64,000 nucleotides of DNA from Rhodopseudomonas sp. AAP120 (GTDB taxonomy: Bacteria > Pseudomonadota > Alphaproteobacteria > Rhizobiales > Xanthobacteraceae), in NCBI RefSeq assembly GCF_001295845.1, contig NZ_LJIC01000018.1, positions 40,180 through 104,179 of the forward strand, written 5' to 3'. Below, piece after piece: positions 16,465 to 25,548 of this stretch (the first letter of the stretch is position 1; the number at the start of each line of letters is the position of its first letter). The position numbers were made by a program, and so were the translations under genes. Under the pieces are notes generated by a model. It saw only the letters and a program-made list of their open reading frames with translations, was not told the origin of the DNA and searched no databases.

Positions 16465-17445
16465 ATGCTGATCCTGGAATTCCTCATCAAGCGGATCCTG
16501 CAGGGCTTCCTGATCATCGGTATCACCTCGTTTATCATCTTCACGCTGCTGCGCGTCGTGCCGGGCGATCCGGTGCGGCTGATCGTCGGCGGCATGGCGC
16601 CGGCCGACGTGGTCGAGAAGGTCGCAACCAAGATGGGGCTGCGCGATCCGATCATCGTGCAATACGGCCGCTACATGGTCGGCCTGCTGCAGGGCGATCT
16701 CGGCCAGTCGTATCTGCGGCCGCGCAGCGGCATGGTGGCGGCCGGCGGCCAGTACGTCGATCCGACCAAGTCCGACATGGCGCCGGTGATCGACCTGATC
16801 CTCGAGCGCCTGCCGTTCACGCTGCAGCTCGGCGCCGTCGCGCTGGTGTTCGCGCTGCTGCTGTCGTTTCCGGTCGGCATCGCCGGCGGGCTCAGACCTG
16901 ACGGCTGGCCGAACAAGCTGGCCTTCGGATTGCAGTCGCTGTTCGTGTCGATCCCGAATTTCTGGCTGGCGATCGTCCTGATCCTGTTCCTGTCGGTGAA
17001 GCTCAATCTGCTGCCGGCGCTGGGCTATCAGGGCTTCTCCTACGTGCTGCTGCCGGCGCTGGTGCTGTCGGTGGAGATCGCGCCGTTCATTATCCGCACG
17101 CTGACGACCTCGCTCAGCGAGGTGATGCAAGCGCCGTTCATCGACGAGGCGCGCGTGCGCGGCCTGTCGCGCCGTCGCATTGTCTACGCGCATGCGCTGC
17201 GCAACGCCGCCGTTCCGCTGGTCAATCTGCTCGGCATCCAGCTGTCGACGCTGATCGGCGGCGTGCTGGTGATCGAATACATCTTCGACTATCCGGGCCT
17301 CGGCAATCTCACCGTGGTCTCGGTGGTCGGCCGCGATTTCCCGGTCATTCAGGGCATCGCCATCACCACCAGTGCGGTGTTCGTGTTCATTAACATCATC
17401 GTCGATCTGGTCGCCTATCTGATCGATCCGCGCGTGGAGCTTTGA
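16465..17445 (+). CDS. ABC transporter permease, DppB/OppB type
   Basis: A 326-aa inner-membrane protein with about six helices. The opening MLILEFLIKRILQG with the following LRVVPGDPVRLIVGG near residue 30 is the signature of the first dipeptide permease. The cytoplasmic EAA loop FIDEARVRGLSRRRIVYAHALRN lies near 225-250, where the ATPase docks. ATG 16465 follows AGGACG. It precedes the second permease by 1 bp, so the two are translationally coupled. Confidence 0.9.
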   Translation: MLILEFLIKRILQGFLIIGITSFIIFTLLRVVPGDPVRLIVGGMAPADVVEKVATKMGLRDPIIVQYGRYMVGLLQGDLGQSYLRPRSGMVAAGGQYVDPTKSDMAPVIDLILERLPFTLQLGAVALVFALLLSFPVGIAGGLRPDGWPNKLAFGLQSLFVSIPNFWLAIVLILFLSVKLNLLPALGYQGFSYVLLPALVLSVEIAPFIIRTLTTSLSEVMQAPFIDEARVRGLSRRRIVYAHALRNAAVPLVNLLGIQLSTLIGGVLVIEYIFDYPGLGNLTVVSVVGRDFPVIQGIAITTSAVFVFINIIVDLVAYLIDPRVEL

Positions 17446-17446
17446 G

Positions 17447-18361
17447 ATGACGCTGGCCTCGACCGTGACCATCGCGCCCGAGCCCGCCGCCGCCACGCGC
17501 TCGGTCAATCGCCGCATCCTCTCCGCTGCCTGGGGCATGACCAGCTTCCGCATCGGGCTGTTCGTGTTCCTGGCGCTGCTGCTGGCCTCGGCGATCGTGC
17601 CGGAAATCTCCTCGATGAGCGCCACCAAGATGGTGGTGAAGGACAAGTTCCTGCCGCCGCTGTTCCTCGGCGACAAATGGAGCTGGGGCCATCCGCTCGG
17701 CACCGATCAGCTCGGCCGCGACATGCTGCTGCGCTGCCTGATCGGGCTGCGCTACTCGCTGCTGATCGGCATCGTCACCGTGCTGCTGATCTTCATCATC
17801 GGCTGCGGCCTCGGCCTGTTCGCCGGCTTCAAGGGCAAATGGTGGGACACCATCATCATGCGCATCACCGACGCGCAGCTGTCGATCCCGATGATCATCC
17901 TGGCGATCACCATCCTGGGCGTGTCGCGCCCGACGGTGCCGACCATCATCATCGTGCTGGCGCTATCAGGCTGGCCGCTCTACGCCCGCGTCGCGCGCAG
18001 CGCCGCCGTCACCGAGCGCGGGCTCGAATATGTCCGGGGACTACGTGTGCTCGGCGCGGGCGACTGGCGAATCCTGCTGCTGTTCGCCGCGCCAAACATC
18101 CTGCCGCCGATCGCCTTCGTGGCGGTGCTCGACGTCGCTCGCATGATGATCTTCGAGGCGATCCTCGGCTTCCTCGGCCTCGGCATCCAGCCGCCGACAC
18201 CGAGCTTCGGCAGTATCATCGCCGACTCGCGCAAATATCTGATCAACGCCTGGTGGATCGCCACCAGCCCCGGCGTGTTCCTCGCGGTGGCGCTGACCTC
18301 GATCAACCTGATGGGCGCCGCGCTCGAGAAGGCCCGCAACCGGGTGTACGGAGGCCTGTAA
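17447..18361 (+). CDS. ABC transporter permease, DppC/OppC type
   Basis: A 304-aa inner-membrane protein. After a 40-residue cytoplasmic N-terminus, the block HPLGTDQLGRDMLLRCLIGLR near residue 80 is typical for DppC-class permeases. The EAA loop reads ERGLEYVRGLRVLGAGDWRIL near 190. It pairs with the DppB-type permease to form the channel. The stop overlaps the ATG of the ATPase gene by one base (TAATG). Confidence 0.9.
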   Translation: MTLASTVTIAPEPAAATRSVNRRILSAAWGMTSFRIGLFVFLALLLASAIVPEISSMSATKMVVKDKFLPPLFLGDKWSWGHPLGTDQLGRDMLLRCLIGLRYSLLIGIVTVLLIFIIGCGLGLFAGFKGKWWDTIIMRITDAQLSIPMIILAITILGVSRPTVPTIIIVLALSGWPLYARVARSAAVTERGLEYVRGLRVLGAGDWRILLLFAAPNILPPIAFVAVLDVARMMIFEAILGFLGLGIQPPTPSFGSIIADSRKYLINAWWIATSPGVFLAVALTSINLMGAALEKARNRVYGGL

Positions 18362-20187
18362 TGGATCTGTCGCTGATCCTCGAAGTCGACAATCTCACCG
18401 TCGGGCCGCGCGCCGGGGGCACGCCGCCGATCCTCGACGACATCAGCTTCCGCCTGCACACCTCCGAGATCTTCGGCATCTATGCGGAGAGCGGCGGCGG
18501 CAAGACGATGCTGAGCAGCGCGCTCGCCGACTGGCTGCCGGACAGCCTGACCTATCGGTCCGGCCGCGTGCTGTTCGCCGGCCACGATACGCTGAAGAAG
18601 ACCTCGACCGGCACGTTCCGCGTCGGCCGCGACATCGCTTATATCGGATCGAAGCCGCAGAGCTCGCTCGATCCGACCATGCCGGTCGGCATTCAGATCG
18701 CCGAGAAGCTGCACAGCGTGCGGCCCGAATGGGCGCCGAACGAATGCCGTGAGCGCGTCATCCAGCTGCTCGGCGAGGTGCGAATCCCGTCGCCGGCGGA
18801 GCGCTACTACGAATATCCGTCGAAATTTTCCGGCGGCATGATGCAGCGTGCGATGATCGTCGACGCGATCTGTGCCGAGCCGGCGGTGCTGATCGCCGAC
18901 AACATCACCCAGCCGCTCGACGTCACCATCGCGGCGCAGATCGTGGCGCTGCTGCACGATCTTTGTCTGCGCCACAAGATGGCGACGATCTATCTGACCT
19001 CGTCGCTGCCGATCCTGGGCCAATTCGGCAAGCGCACCGCGCTGATGCATCACGGCCGCTTCGTCGAGGAGCGGCCTTTTGAGGACCTGCTCAAGGCGCC
19101 GCAAACCGATGCCGCGCGCAGCGCGATCGACAGCGTGCCGCGGATCTGGTCGGCCGGCGAGGGGCCGCCGGTCCGGCGCCACGCTGAGGGCGAAGCGCCG
19201 TTGATGCGGGTTGCCGGGGTGCATCGCACCTATCGCCAGCGCAAGCGCGGCACCTTCAACACCTATCGCAACATCCAGGCGGTGCGCGGCGTCACGCTCG
19301 ACATCATGCCGCGGGAGAATTTCGGCATCGTCGGCGAGTCCGGTTGCGGCAAGTCGACCCTGACGCGGATGCTGGCGTGGCTGGAGACGCCCGACACCGG
19401 CACGATCGTGCTCGGCGGGACTGATCTCGCGAAGCTGACCCCGCGCGAGCTGATCCGCAAACGCAACGAATTCCAGCTGTTGCTGCAGGACCCCTACACG
19501 GCGCTGCCGCCGCGCACCACGGTCGGTCGAATGATCGAGGAGAGCCTGCGGATTCGCGGCGAGATCCCGCGCAAGGAGATGCGCGCGAAGGTGACCGCCG
19601 CGATGGCCGAAGTCGGCCTGCCGGCGAAGCTGTACGACGCGCTGCCGAACGCGCTGTCGACCGGCGAGCGCCAGCGCATCTCGATTGCGCGTGCGCTGAT
19701 CCTCGATCCGAAGCTGCTGATCCTCGACGAGACGCTGTCGGCGATCGATCAGCGCGAGCAAAGCAAGCTGATCGATCTGTTCTCGCGGCTGCAGGCCAAG
19801 AACGATCTCACTTACGTGTTCATCTCGCACGACCTCGCGATGGTGCGGAAGGTCTGCACCCGGATCGCGGTGATGTATCTCGGCGAGATGGTGGAGATCG
19901 CCGACAACCGCGACCTGTTCTTCGATCCGCAGCATCCCTACACGAAGGCGCTGCTGTCGGCGGCGCCGACGCTGGAAGAGAAACCGTTCAACGCTGGCGA
20001 CTTCCTGCTCGAAGGCGAGCCCCCGAGCCCGATCGACATCCCCCCCGGCTGCAGCTTCGCCTCGCGCTGCCCGAAAGCGTTTGGCCGCTGCCGTGTGGAA
20101 ACCCCGCGGCTGCAGGAACATCAGCCGGGGCGGTTTGCGGCGTGTCACTTGCTCGATAGCGCTGAAGCGGAGCCGGCGGCGGCGTAG
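18361..20187 (+). CDS. Fused double-ATPase subunit of the peptide ABC importer, first domain degenerate
   Basis: A 608-aa protein joining DppD-type and DppF-type ATPase domains. Domain 1 (about 1-270) has Walker A AESGGGKT (42-49), Q100, and signature FSGGM, but its Walker B reads VLIADN, so the catalytic glutamate is N181, and the switch histidine is replaced in YLTSSLP (S214). Domain 2 (about 280-600) is normal in Walker A GESGCGKS, Walker B LLILDE and switch histidine ISHD, with signature LSTGE; it ends in the oligopeptide C-terminal extension CSFASRCPKAFGRC. One domain therefore probably only binds ATP. It is last in the operon, overlapping the permease stop. Confidence 0.9.
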   Translation: MDLSLILEVDNLTVGPRAGGTPPILDDISFRLHTSEIFGIYAESGGGKTMLSSALADWLPDSLTYRSGRVLFAGHDTLKKTSTGTFRVGRDIAYIGSKPQSSLDPTMPVGIQIAEKLHSVRPEWAPNECRERVIQLLGEVRIPSPAERYYEYPSKFSGGMMQRAMIVDAICAEPAVLIADNITQPLDVTIAAQIVALLHDLCLRHKMATIYLTSSLPILGQFGKRTALMHHGRFVEERPFEDLLKAPQTDAARSAIDSVPRIWSAGEGPPVRRHAEGEAPLMRVAGVHRTYRQRKRGTFNTYRNIQAVRGVTLDIMPRENFGIVGESGCGKSTLTRMLAWLETPDTGTIVLGGTDLAKLTPRELIRKRNEFQLLLQDPYTALPPRTTVGRMIEESLRIRGEIPRKEMRAKVTAAMAEVGLPAKLYDALPNALSTGERQRISIARALILDPKLLILDETLSAIDQREQSKLIDLFSRLQAKNDLTYVFISHDLAMVRKVCTRIAVMYLGEMVEIADNRDLFFDPQHPYTKALLSAAPTLEEKPFNAGDFLLEGEPPSPIDIPPGCSFASRCPKAFGRCRVETPRLQEHQPGRFAACHLLDSAEAEPAAA

Positions 20188-20228
20188 CAAGCGCCTCGAC
20201 GCTGCGAGGTCGCCGCAGTCTCTCCCCA

Positions 20229-20309
20229 CGTCATTGCGAGGAGCGCAGCGACGAAGCGATCCAGCGCAGTGCACGAAGCTGGATTGCTTCGCTTCGCTCG
20301 CAATGACGG
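20229..20309. repeat. Dispersed palindromic repeat, copy 2
   Basis: CGTCATTGCGAGGAGCGCAG through inner arms GCGATCCAG and GGATTGCTTCG to CGCAATGACG. Same family as the copies at 11638 and 25371; the inner arm carries AGCGATCC instead of AGCAATCC. Confidence 0.9.
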
Positions 20310-20363
20310 AGAGGCTCGGTGTAAACAGGTCGTAAGCCGCGACGTGAGCCGCAAACTTCCCGT

Positions 20364-20424
20364 GCCCCGGACGCGGCGCAGCGCGCCGCTCTTGCGGCGT
20401 GGTGCGCCGCAGATCCGGGGCCCC
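20364..20424. repeat. GC-rich inverted repeat, second type
   Basis: CCCCGGACGCGGCGCAGCG and GGTGCGCCGCAGATCCGGGG form imperfect inverted arms around CTTGCGGCG. Elements of this design are common between genes in Bradyrhizobium-type genomes; seen once here. Confidence 0.6.
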
Positions 20425-20473
20425 GGTTGCGTAGGCGACCAACCAGGGCCCTAGGCAACGGCCAGAAAAGAAA

Positions 20474-20526
20474 CCGGGATCCCGGGTCTGCGAAGCGGCA
20501 TTGCATGCCGCATCGCGCCCGGGACA
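20474..20526. repeat. Inverted repeat, third type
   Basis: CCGGGATCCCGGGTCTGCG and CATCGCGCCCGGGACACGG flank a perfect GCGGCATTGCATGCCGC core. It adjoins the previous element and may form one composite transcription end for the convergent genes. Confidence 0.55.
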
Positions 20527-20572
20527 CGGGACTCTCTCACTCTCGTGAGCGTTTGCGGCGCCCGCGCCCGCG

Positions 20573-21796
20573 CTACTCCGCCGTCACCATCCGCCACAGC
20601 GTCTCCGTCAGCACCGCAAGCCCCTTATCCAGCGCCTCGGGCGGCGTGAATTCGTGGGCGTTGTGGCTGAGGCCGTTGTGGCTGGGGACGAAGATCAGCG
20701 TGGCGGGCAGGCGCTTCTGTAAGGCGAGCGCGTCGTGGCCGGCGACGGTTTTCATCCGCATCGAGCTGAAGCCGAGTTCGTCCGCGACGCCTTCCACCAA
20801 CGCCACGCCGGCAGCGTCGAGCGATGCCGTGCCGCGGCGCTCGTCGATCGCGATCGAGGCCGACACGCCGAGCGGCGCGATCGCCGTATCGATCCGCGAC
20901 AGGAAGCGGTCGCCGATCGCGGTGGCGACGGCTTCGTCCTCGTGGCGGATCTCGAACCAGACCTGGACGCGCGCCGGCACCACGTTCGGCGAATTCGGAT
21001 AGACGCTGATCCGCGCCGCTGAGGCGTGGGCGCCTTGCTCCAATTCGTCGTAAAGCATGTCGATGCAACGCGCGGCGGCGCGAAGCGCGTCGCGCCGTCG
21101 CGGCATCGGCATCGGTCCGGTGTGCGACGCTTCGCCTTCGAACACGATCGACACTTTGCGGGCCGACCAGGCGCCCTCGACCAGGCCGATCTCGGTGGCG
21201 CTGTCTTCGAGCCGCGCGCCCTGTTCGACATGCAGTTCGACATAGCGCAGCGGCGTCAGCGCCAGCGCGCCATTGCCGCGATAGCCGATTGCCGCCAGCG
21301 CATCTCCGAGCGTCACGCCGTTGCCGTCCGCGAGCGCCAGCGCGTGCTCGAGCGACTGCGTGCCGGCATAGACCGAACTCCCCGTCAGGCTCGGCTGAAA
21401 CCGCGCGCCTTCCTCGTTGGTCCAATTCACCACCGCAAGGTTGCGCTTCGCTGCGCCGGGCATCGCCGCCGCGCGCGCCGCGATCGTCTCCACCGCAAGC
21501 AGGCCCGCCAGCACGCCGTAGACGCCGTCATAGCGTCCGCCGGTCGGCTGGCTGTCGAGATGCGAGCCGACCAACACGATGTCCGGCGAGTCCGGCGCCA
21601 GCAGCGCGGTGCCGAACATGTTGCCGATGGCGTCGATCTCGAGCCGCAGCCCGCGCTGCGCGAGCTCGATGGCGAAGCGGTCGCGCGCGGCTTTGTCCTC
21701 CGGCGTCCCGGTGAGACGGCACACGCCGCCATTGTCCGTCGCGCCGAAGGTCGCGAAACGGCTGAGCAGATCGTGTAGTTGCTGGCCCACGGGCAT
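20573..21796 (-). CDS. Zn-dependent M20 amidohydrolase (allantoate / N-carbamoyl amino acid hydrolase type)
   Basis: A 407-aa protein. The ATG at 21796, with GAGGGAG directly upstream and 5 bp after the amidase stop, is chosen over a longer frame. The metal-binding block GSHLDSQPTGGRYDGVYGV lies near residue 78, the catalytic NEEGARF near 125, and a HVEQG block near 190. This places it with allantoate amidohydrolases, beta-ureidopropionases and N-carbamoyl-L-amino acid hydrolases, which split carbamoyl-type C-N bonds. The exact substrate cannot be read. It is co-transcribed with the amidase and faces the peptide ABC operon, suggesting that the imported ligand is an amide or ureido compound. 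Confidence 0.85.
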   Translation of the reverse strand: MPVGQQLHDLLSRFATFGATDNGGVCRLTGTPEDKAARDRFAIELAQRGLRLEIDAIGNMFGTALLAPDSPDIVLVGSHLDSQPTGGRYDGVYGVLAGLLAVETIAARAAAMPGAAKRNLAVVNWTNEEGARFQPSLTGSSVYAGTQSLEHALALADGNGVTLGDALAAIGYRGNGALALTPLRYVELHVEQGARLEDSATEIGLVEGAWSARKVSIVFEGEASHTGPMPMPRRRDALRAAARCIDMLYDELEQGAHASAARISVYPNSPNVVPARVQVWFEIRHEDEAVATAIGDRFLSRIDTAIAPLGVSASIAIDERRGTASLDAAGVALVEGVADELGFSSMRMKTVAGHDALALQKRLPATLIFVPSHNGLSHNAHEFTPPEALDKGLAVLTETLWRMVTAE

Positions 21797-21801
21797 CTCC
21801 C

Positions 21802-23202
21802 TCACGCCCGCGGCGTCAGCGGCCAATCCATCGTCACCTCGCGCAGCTGCTCGAGCGCCTTGGCGACCTGCAGCACGCCGAGATCGTCGCAGCGATGGCC
21901 GATGACCTGAATGCCGATCGGCAGATGCCGGTCGTCGAACGCGGTGCAGACCGTCGCGGCCGGCTGGCCGGTCTGGTTGAACATCGCGGTGAAAATGGTG
22001 TGGGCGAGCGGCACGTCGCGCGACACGCCGGGCTCTTCTGCCGGGAAGTTCACCACCGGCAGCACGGGCGCGATCACGTAGTCCCAGCCATCGAATGCGG
22101 CGAGCAGCGCGGTCTTCATCTTGGTAATCGCGCCGAGCGCCCGATACATGTCGGCGCCCGAATGACGCTCGCCGCCGAGCGCCCAGGCCTTCACATACGG
22201 ATTGATGCCGCCATCCTGATGCGGCGGCAGGCCGCTGACTTCGACGAAGCCGCGCACCTGCAGGAACAGGTCGATCGGCGCGTAGCCGTCGACATCGAGC
22301 GGCGGCGCCATCGGCTCGACGATCGCGCCGGCGCCGGCGAGCAAGCGCCCCGCGGCTTCGACCGCGTCGCGCACCGCCGGCTCCGGCTTTGGGCCGAAAC
22401 CCATGTCGGTGAGGACGCCGATGCGCAGGCCTTTGATATCGCGGCCGAGGTGCTGGTGATACTGCGTGCCGTCGTTCGGGAAGCTCCAGGTGTCGCGCTC
22501 ATCGGCGCGGGTCAGCACGGTGAGCAGCCGCGCCGCGTCGTCGACGCTGCGCGCCATCGGGCCGGCCATCCGCATCGTGTCGGCCGGCAGATGCGGGATG
22601 CGGCCGTGCGTCGGCTTCAGCGAAGCGAGGCCGCAATGCCCGGCCGGCAGCCGCACCGAGCCTGCAATGTCGGTGCCGACTGATACCAGGCCTGCGCCCG
22701 CCGCCACCGAGGCGCCGGCGCCGGCCGAGGAGCCGCCCGTATTCCACTTCAGGCCCCACGGATTGCGGGTGATGCCGTGCATCGAGCTGACGCCGGCGGC
22801 GAGCAGGCCGCAATCCGGCATCGTGGTCTTGGCGAAGATCACCGCGCCGCTCTCCTGCAGCGCGATAGCCGGCGGCGAGTCGTAGGTGGACGGCGGCAGC
22901 TCCGCATTGGCCTTGATGCCGTGCAGATACGGCCAGCCGACCATCGCGACGCTGTCCTTGACGGTCATCGGCACGCCGTCGAGCGGGCCGGCGGGCGCAT
23001 TGGTTTTCCATCGTGCCTCGGAGGCGCGCGCGGCGCTCAGCGCCTGGTCCGGGCGAAAGCTGAACAGCGCGTTGATGGCGGGATTGACGGCTTCGGCATG
23101 CGCCATGACGGTCTGCAGCACCTCCACGGGCGACAGCGTCCGCGCCGCGTAGGCATCGGCGAGGTCGCCGAGATTCATGGCAATCAGCTCTTCAATCGAC
23201 AT
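21802..23202 (-). CDS. Amidase signature family hydrolase
   Basis: A 466-aa cytoplasmic enzyme. The Ser-cisSer-Lys triad is visible: MTVKDSVAM near residue 80 (Lys), GGSSAGAGASVAAG near 155 (cis-Ser) and GTDIAGSVRLPAGHCG near 180 (nucleophile Ser). Length is typical of the GatA-like amidase family, which hydrolyses aliphatic or aromatic amides to acid and ammonia. An ATG at 23178 is an alternative start, since neither has a strong ribosome site. It is the first gene of a two-gene unit with the M20 hydrolase and diverges from the kinase genes across 205 bp. GatA itself is unlikely because gatB/gatC are absent here. Confidence 0.9.
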   Translation of the reverse strand: MSIEELIAMNLGDLADAYAARTLSPVEVLQTVMAHAEAVNPAINALFSFRPDQALSAARASEARWKTNAPAGPLDGVPMTVKDSVAMVGWPYLHGIKANAELPPSTYDSPPAIALQESGAVIFAKTTMPDCGLLAAGVSSMHGITRNPWGLKWNTGGSSAGAGASVAAGAGLVSVGTDIAGSVRLPAGHCGLASLKPTHGRIPHLPADTMRMAGPMARSVDDAARLLTVLTRADERDTWSFPNDGTQYHQHLGRDIKGLRIGVLTDMGFGPKPEPAVRDAVEAAGRLLAGAGAIVEPMAPPLDVDGYAPIDLFLQVRGFVEVSGLPPHQDGGINPYVKAWALGGERHSGADMYRALGAITKMKTALLAAFDGWDYVIAPVLPVVNFPAEEPGVSRDVPLAHTIFTAMFNQTGQPAATVCTAFDDRHLPIGIQVIGHRCDDLGVLQVAKALEQLREVTMDWPLTPRA

Positions 23203-23407
23203 CGTCCACTCCGCACCGCCCCGGACAAGCGGGGCCTTTGCCCTTCGGGATAGCGGAGTTTGCCGGTCGGCAAACGACGGGAGATTTCATCGGCACGATT
23301 TGGTGGAACATCGGGCATCCCCTTTGCGGCGATCCTGAGGAAACTTCACGCAGGAGACATGCCCGCGCCGGCGATGGCGCGCGGCGCGCGCAAGGTCGGG
23401 AGTTTGA

Positions 23408-24361
23408 ATGATCAGTTTCGACGCGCAGATGGAGCAGGTTCGCAGCCACGTCGCGCTGGTGCCGGGCTGGAGCGGGCGATCGCTGGTGATCGAGCCGGCG
23501 CTGTCGGTGCTGGCGTCGCCGAGCTGGCGCGGCGTCGACGGCGCGCCGTGGCGGGCCGCCGACAAGGCCGGTGACGACAGCCTGTTCGTCAAGGTGATGG
23601 ACCCCGACGCGGCGATGTACATCGACATCGCCTGCGCCTTCGAGGCGGCCCGGCGCGCATCCGATCTCGGCATCGGTCCGAAGGTGCATGTGGCGGATCC
23701 AGCATCCGGCGTGCTGGTGATGGAAGATCTCAACGCCGGCTGGCGCGTCGGCACGCTGGAGCGGATGCTCGACCCAAAGTTGGTCGATGCAGTGATTGCC
23801 GCGCGCAAGCGCTTCCACGCGGGACCGCCGCTGCCGCGCAGCGCGAGCGTGTTCGCGGAGATCGAGCGGTTCTATCAGGCGGTGAAGGAGATCGGCGCGC
23901 AGCTCCCGTCCGACATCGACTGGATGATGGCCGAACTGCGCTTCGCCGCGGCGGCGCTGGCGAACGTCAAGGTCGAGACCGTGCCGATCCACGGCGACGG
24001 CAACGTTTCCAACATCCTGATCAGCGACGCCGGCGAGGTGCGACTGATCGATTGGGACCGTGCCGGCAATGCCGATCCGCTGGAGGACCTCGGCAGCTTC
24101 CTGGTCGAGGCGTTCGATCGCGAGCCGGAGGCGCGCGACGCCTTCATCCGCGCCACCGGCGGCTTCGACGAGGCGGCGTTCAACCGAACTCGGGTCTACG
24201 GCATCGCCGACGATCTGCGGCACGGGCTGATCGGCGCGCTGCTGTCGGCGCGATCGCCGCGCAACACCTTCGAGTTCTACAAATTCGCGAGCTGGCGCTT
24301 CCTGCGCTGCTCGATGGCCGTGCGTGAGCCGCGCTTCGGCGACATGGTGCGGAGGGTCTGA
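23408..24361 (+). CDS. Aminoglycoside-phosphotransferase/choline-kinase fold kinase 1
   Basis: A 317-aa protein; ATG 23408 has GGGAG 6 nt upstream. The catalytic loop IHGDGNVSNIL near residue 197 and the metal-binding LIDWDRAG near 215 are intact, so an active small-molecule kinase is expected. The N-lobe lysine is in SLFVKVMD near 60. This fold includes choline, ethanolamine, homoserine and hydroxylysine kinases. It overlaps the second kinase by one base (TGATG). With the phospholyase-like enzyme at 28588, an amino-alcohol such as ethanolamine is a reasonable substrate guess. Confidence 0.8.
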   Translation: MISFDAQMEQVRSHVALVPGWSGRSLVIEPALSVLASPSWRGVDGAPWRAADKAGDDSLFVKVMDPDAAMYIDIACAFEAARRASDLGIGPKVHVADPASGVLVMEDLNAGWRVGTLERMLDPKLVDAVIAARKRFHAGPPLPRSASVFAEIERFYQAVKEIGAQLPSDIDWMMAELRFAAAALANVKVETVPIHGDGNVSNILISDAGEVRLIDWDRAGNADPLEDLGSFLVEAFDREPEARDAFIRATGGFDEAAFNRTRVYGIADDLRHGLIGALLSARSPRNTFEFYKFASWRFLRCSMAVREPRFGDMVRRV

Positions 24362-25317
24362 TGTCGATCAAGCGGCGCGTCGGTGAAGCCGGCACCGATC
24401 ACGAACAGGCCCTGGAAGCGGCGGTGAAGCGCGTGCCGCAATGGCAGGGCCGCAGCTTCAGCTACGCGTCGCTGGTCGGCGGGCTGATGAACCAGAACTG
24501 GATCGTCGAGGTCGACGGCGACGATCGGCGCTACTTCGTCAAGGTGCCGGGCGAGGGCTCGGAGATGTTCATCGACCGCGTCACCGCCAACGAGGCGGCG
24601 CGCAACGCCCATGCGATGCAGATCGCCCCTGAGGTGGTGTTCTTCGATGCCGAGGACGGCCTCGAAGTTAGCGAGTTTCTCGAAGGCTACCGTGCCTGCA
24701 CCAATGGCGATTTCGGCGACGCCGCGATTCAGTCGGACGTGCTGGCGCTGTATCGCCGGCTGCATTCCGGCCCGGCGCTCGCGCAGACCAAGACGATCTT
24801 CGACATGATCGAGGAGCATATCGAGCAGGGCCGCGAGCTCGGCTCGCACTTCCCGGCCGACATGCCGTGGATCGAGCATCGCTACCGCCAGGCCAAGGAC
24901 GCCTTCATGGCATCGGGCCTCGATCTGGTGCCGTGCTTCAATGACCCGATGCCCGGCAACTTCCTGATCAGCGCCGATCCGTCGGCGCCGAAGCCGATGC
25001 GGCTGATCGACTACGAATTCGCCTCCAACAACGAGCGCAGCTACGAACTCGGCGTGCTGTTTGCCGAGATGTTCTTCGACGAACAGCTGACGCTCAGCCT
25101 GATCGAGCAATATTGCGGCGAGGTCCGGCCGTCGATGGTCGCGCGCGTGATCCTCAACCGCGCGCTCGCCGACGTGAAGTGGGCGTCCTGGGCGGTGGTC
25201 AACCGCAAGCTCAAGGAGTGGGACTTCGACTACCAGAAATACGGCATCTGGAAATACATGCGCGCCCGCAGCCTGATGTACGATCCGCGCTGGGACAGCT
25301 GGCTCAGGATGGTGTGA
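24361..25317 (+). CDS. Choline-kinase fold kinase 2
   Basis: A 318-aa protein, translationally coupled to kinase 1. Residues 35-60 hold the N-lobe (GGLMNQNWIVEVDG, YFVKVPG). The catalytic loop is CFNDPMPGNFLI near 196, where choline kinases usually have HND, so the histidine is phenylalanine here while the aspartate and asparagine remain. The metal aspartate follows in RLIDYEFAS, the DYE form typical of choline/ethanolamine kinases. The pair may form a heterodimer or phosphorylate two related amino-alcohols; no data decide this. Confidence 0.8.
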   Translation: MSIKRRVGEAGTDHEQALEAAVKRVPQWQGRSFSYASLVGGLMNQNWIVEVDGDDRRYFVKVPGEGSEMFIDRVTANEAARNAHAMQIAPEVVFFDAEDGLEVSEFLEGYRACTNGDFGDAAIQSDVLALYRRLHSGPALAQTKTIFDMIEEHIEQGRELGSHFPADMPWIEHRYRQAKDAFMASGLDLVPCFNDPMPGNFLISADPSAPKPMRLIDYEFASNNERSYELGVLFAEMFFDEQLTLSLIEQYCGEVRPSMVARVILNRALADVKWASWAVVNRKLKEWDFDYQKYGIWKYMRARSLMYDPRWDSWLRMV

Positions 25318-25370
25318 TCGCGGTCTTATTGCGCCTGTGAATCCCACGAGCGACCTGACGCGAATTCCTG

Positions 25371-25523
25371 CGTCATTGCGAGCCACCGGGTCGGCGCGAA
25401 GCGCCGCCCGATGACAGGCTCCGCGAAGCAATCCAGCTCCCTGCACGCGGCGCTGGATTGCTTCGTCGCGGAGCCTGTGCTCGGACGCCGCGAAGCGGCG
25501 ATCCGAGTGCTCCTCGCAATGAC
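25371..25523. repeat. Dispersed palindromic repeat, copy 3 (long form)
   Basis: Outer arms CGTCATTGCGAG and CTCGCAATGACG and inner arms AGCAATCCAG and GGATTGCTTCG match the short copies. Additional paired modules sit on both sides (CACCGGGTCGGCGCGAAGCG with GCGGAGCCTG / CAGGCTCCGCG), giving a 153-bp multi-branched structure. It lies between convergent genes. Confidence 0.9.
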
Positions 25524-25548
25524 GGAGGGATACGCCTAAACGGCGCCC

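Larger units (their letters stand above)
20188..20572. other. Gene-free stretch holding three dispersed repeats
   Basis: 385 bp between the convergent ATPase and M20 hydrolase genes. It consists largely of the three palindromic repeats listed separately; no gene is supported. Confidence 0.65.

Noticed and set aside
17980..20442. 820-codon open frame on the minus strand
   Set aside because: Antisense to the fused ABC ATPase gene, low-complexity His/Arg/Gly-rich, no ribosome site or family similarity.
21802..23202. GatA of the Glu-tRNA amidotransferase
   Set aside because: gatB and gatC are not nearby and the gene is coupled to an M20 hydrolase, so a catabolic amidase fits better.
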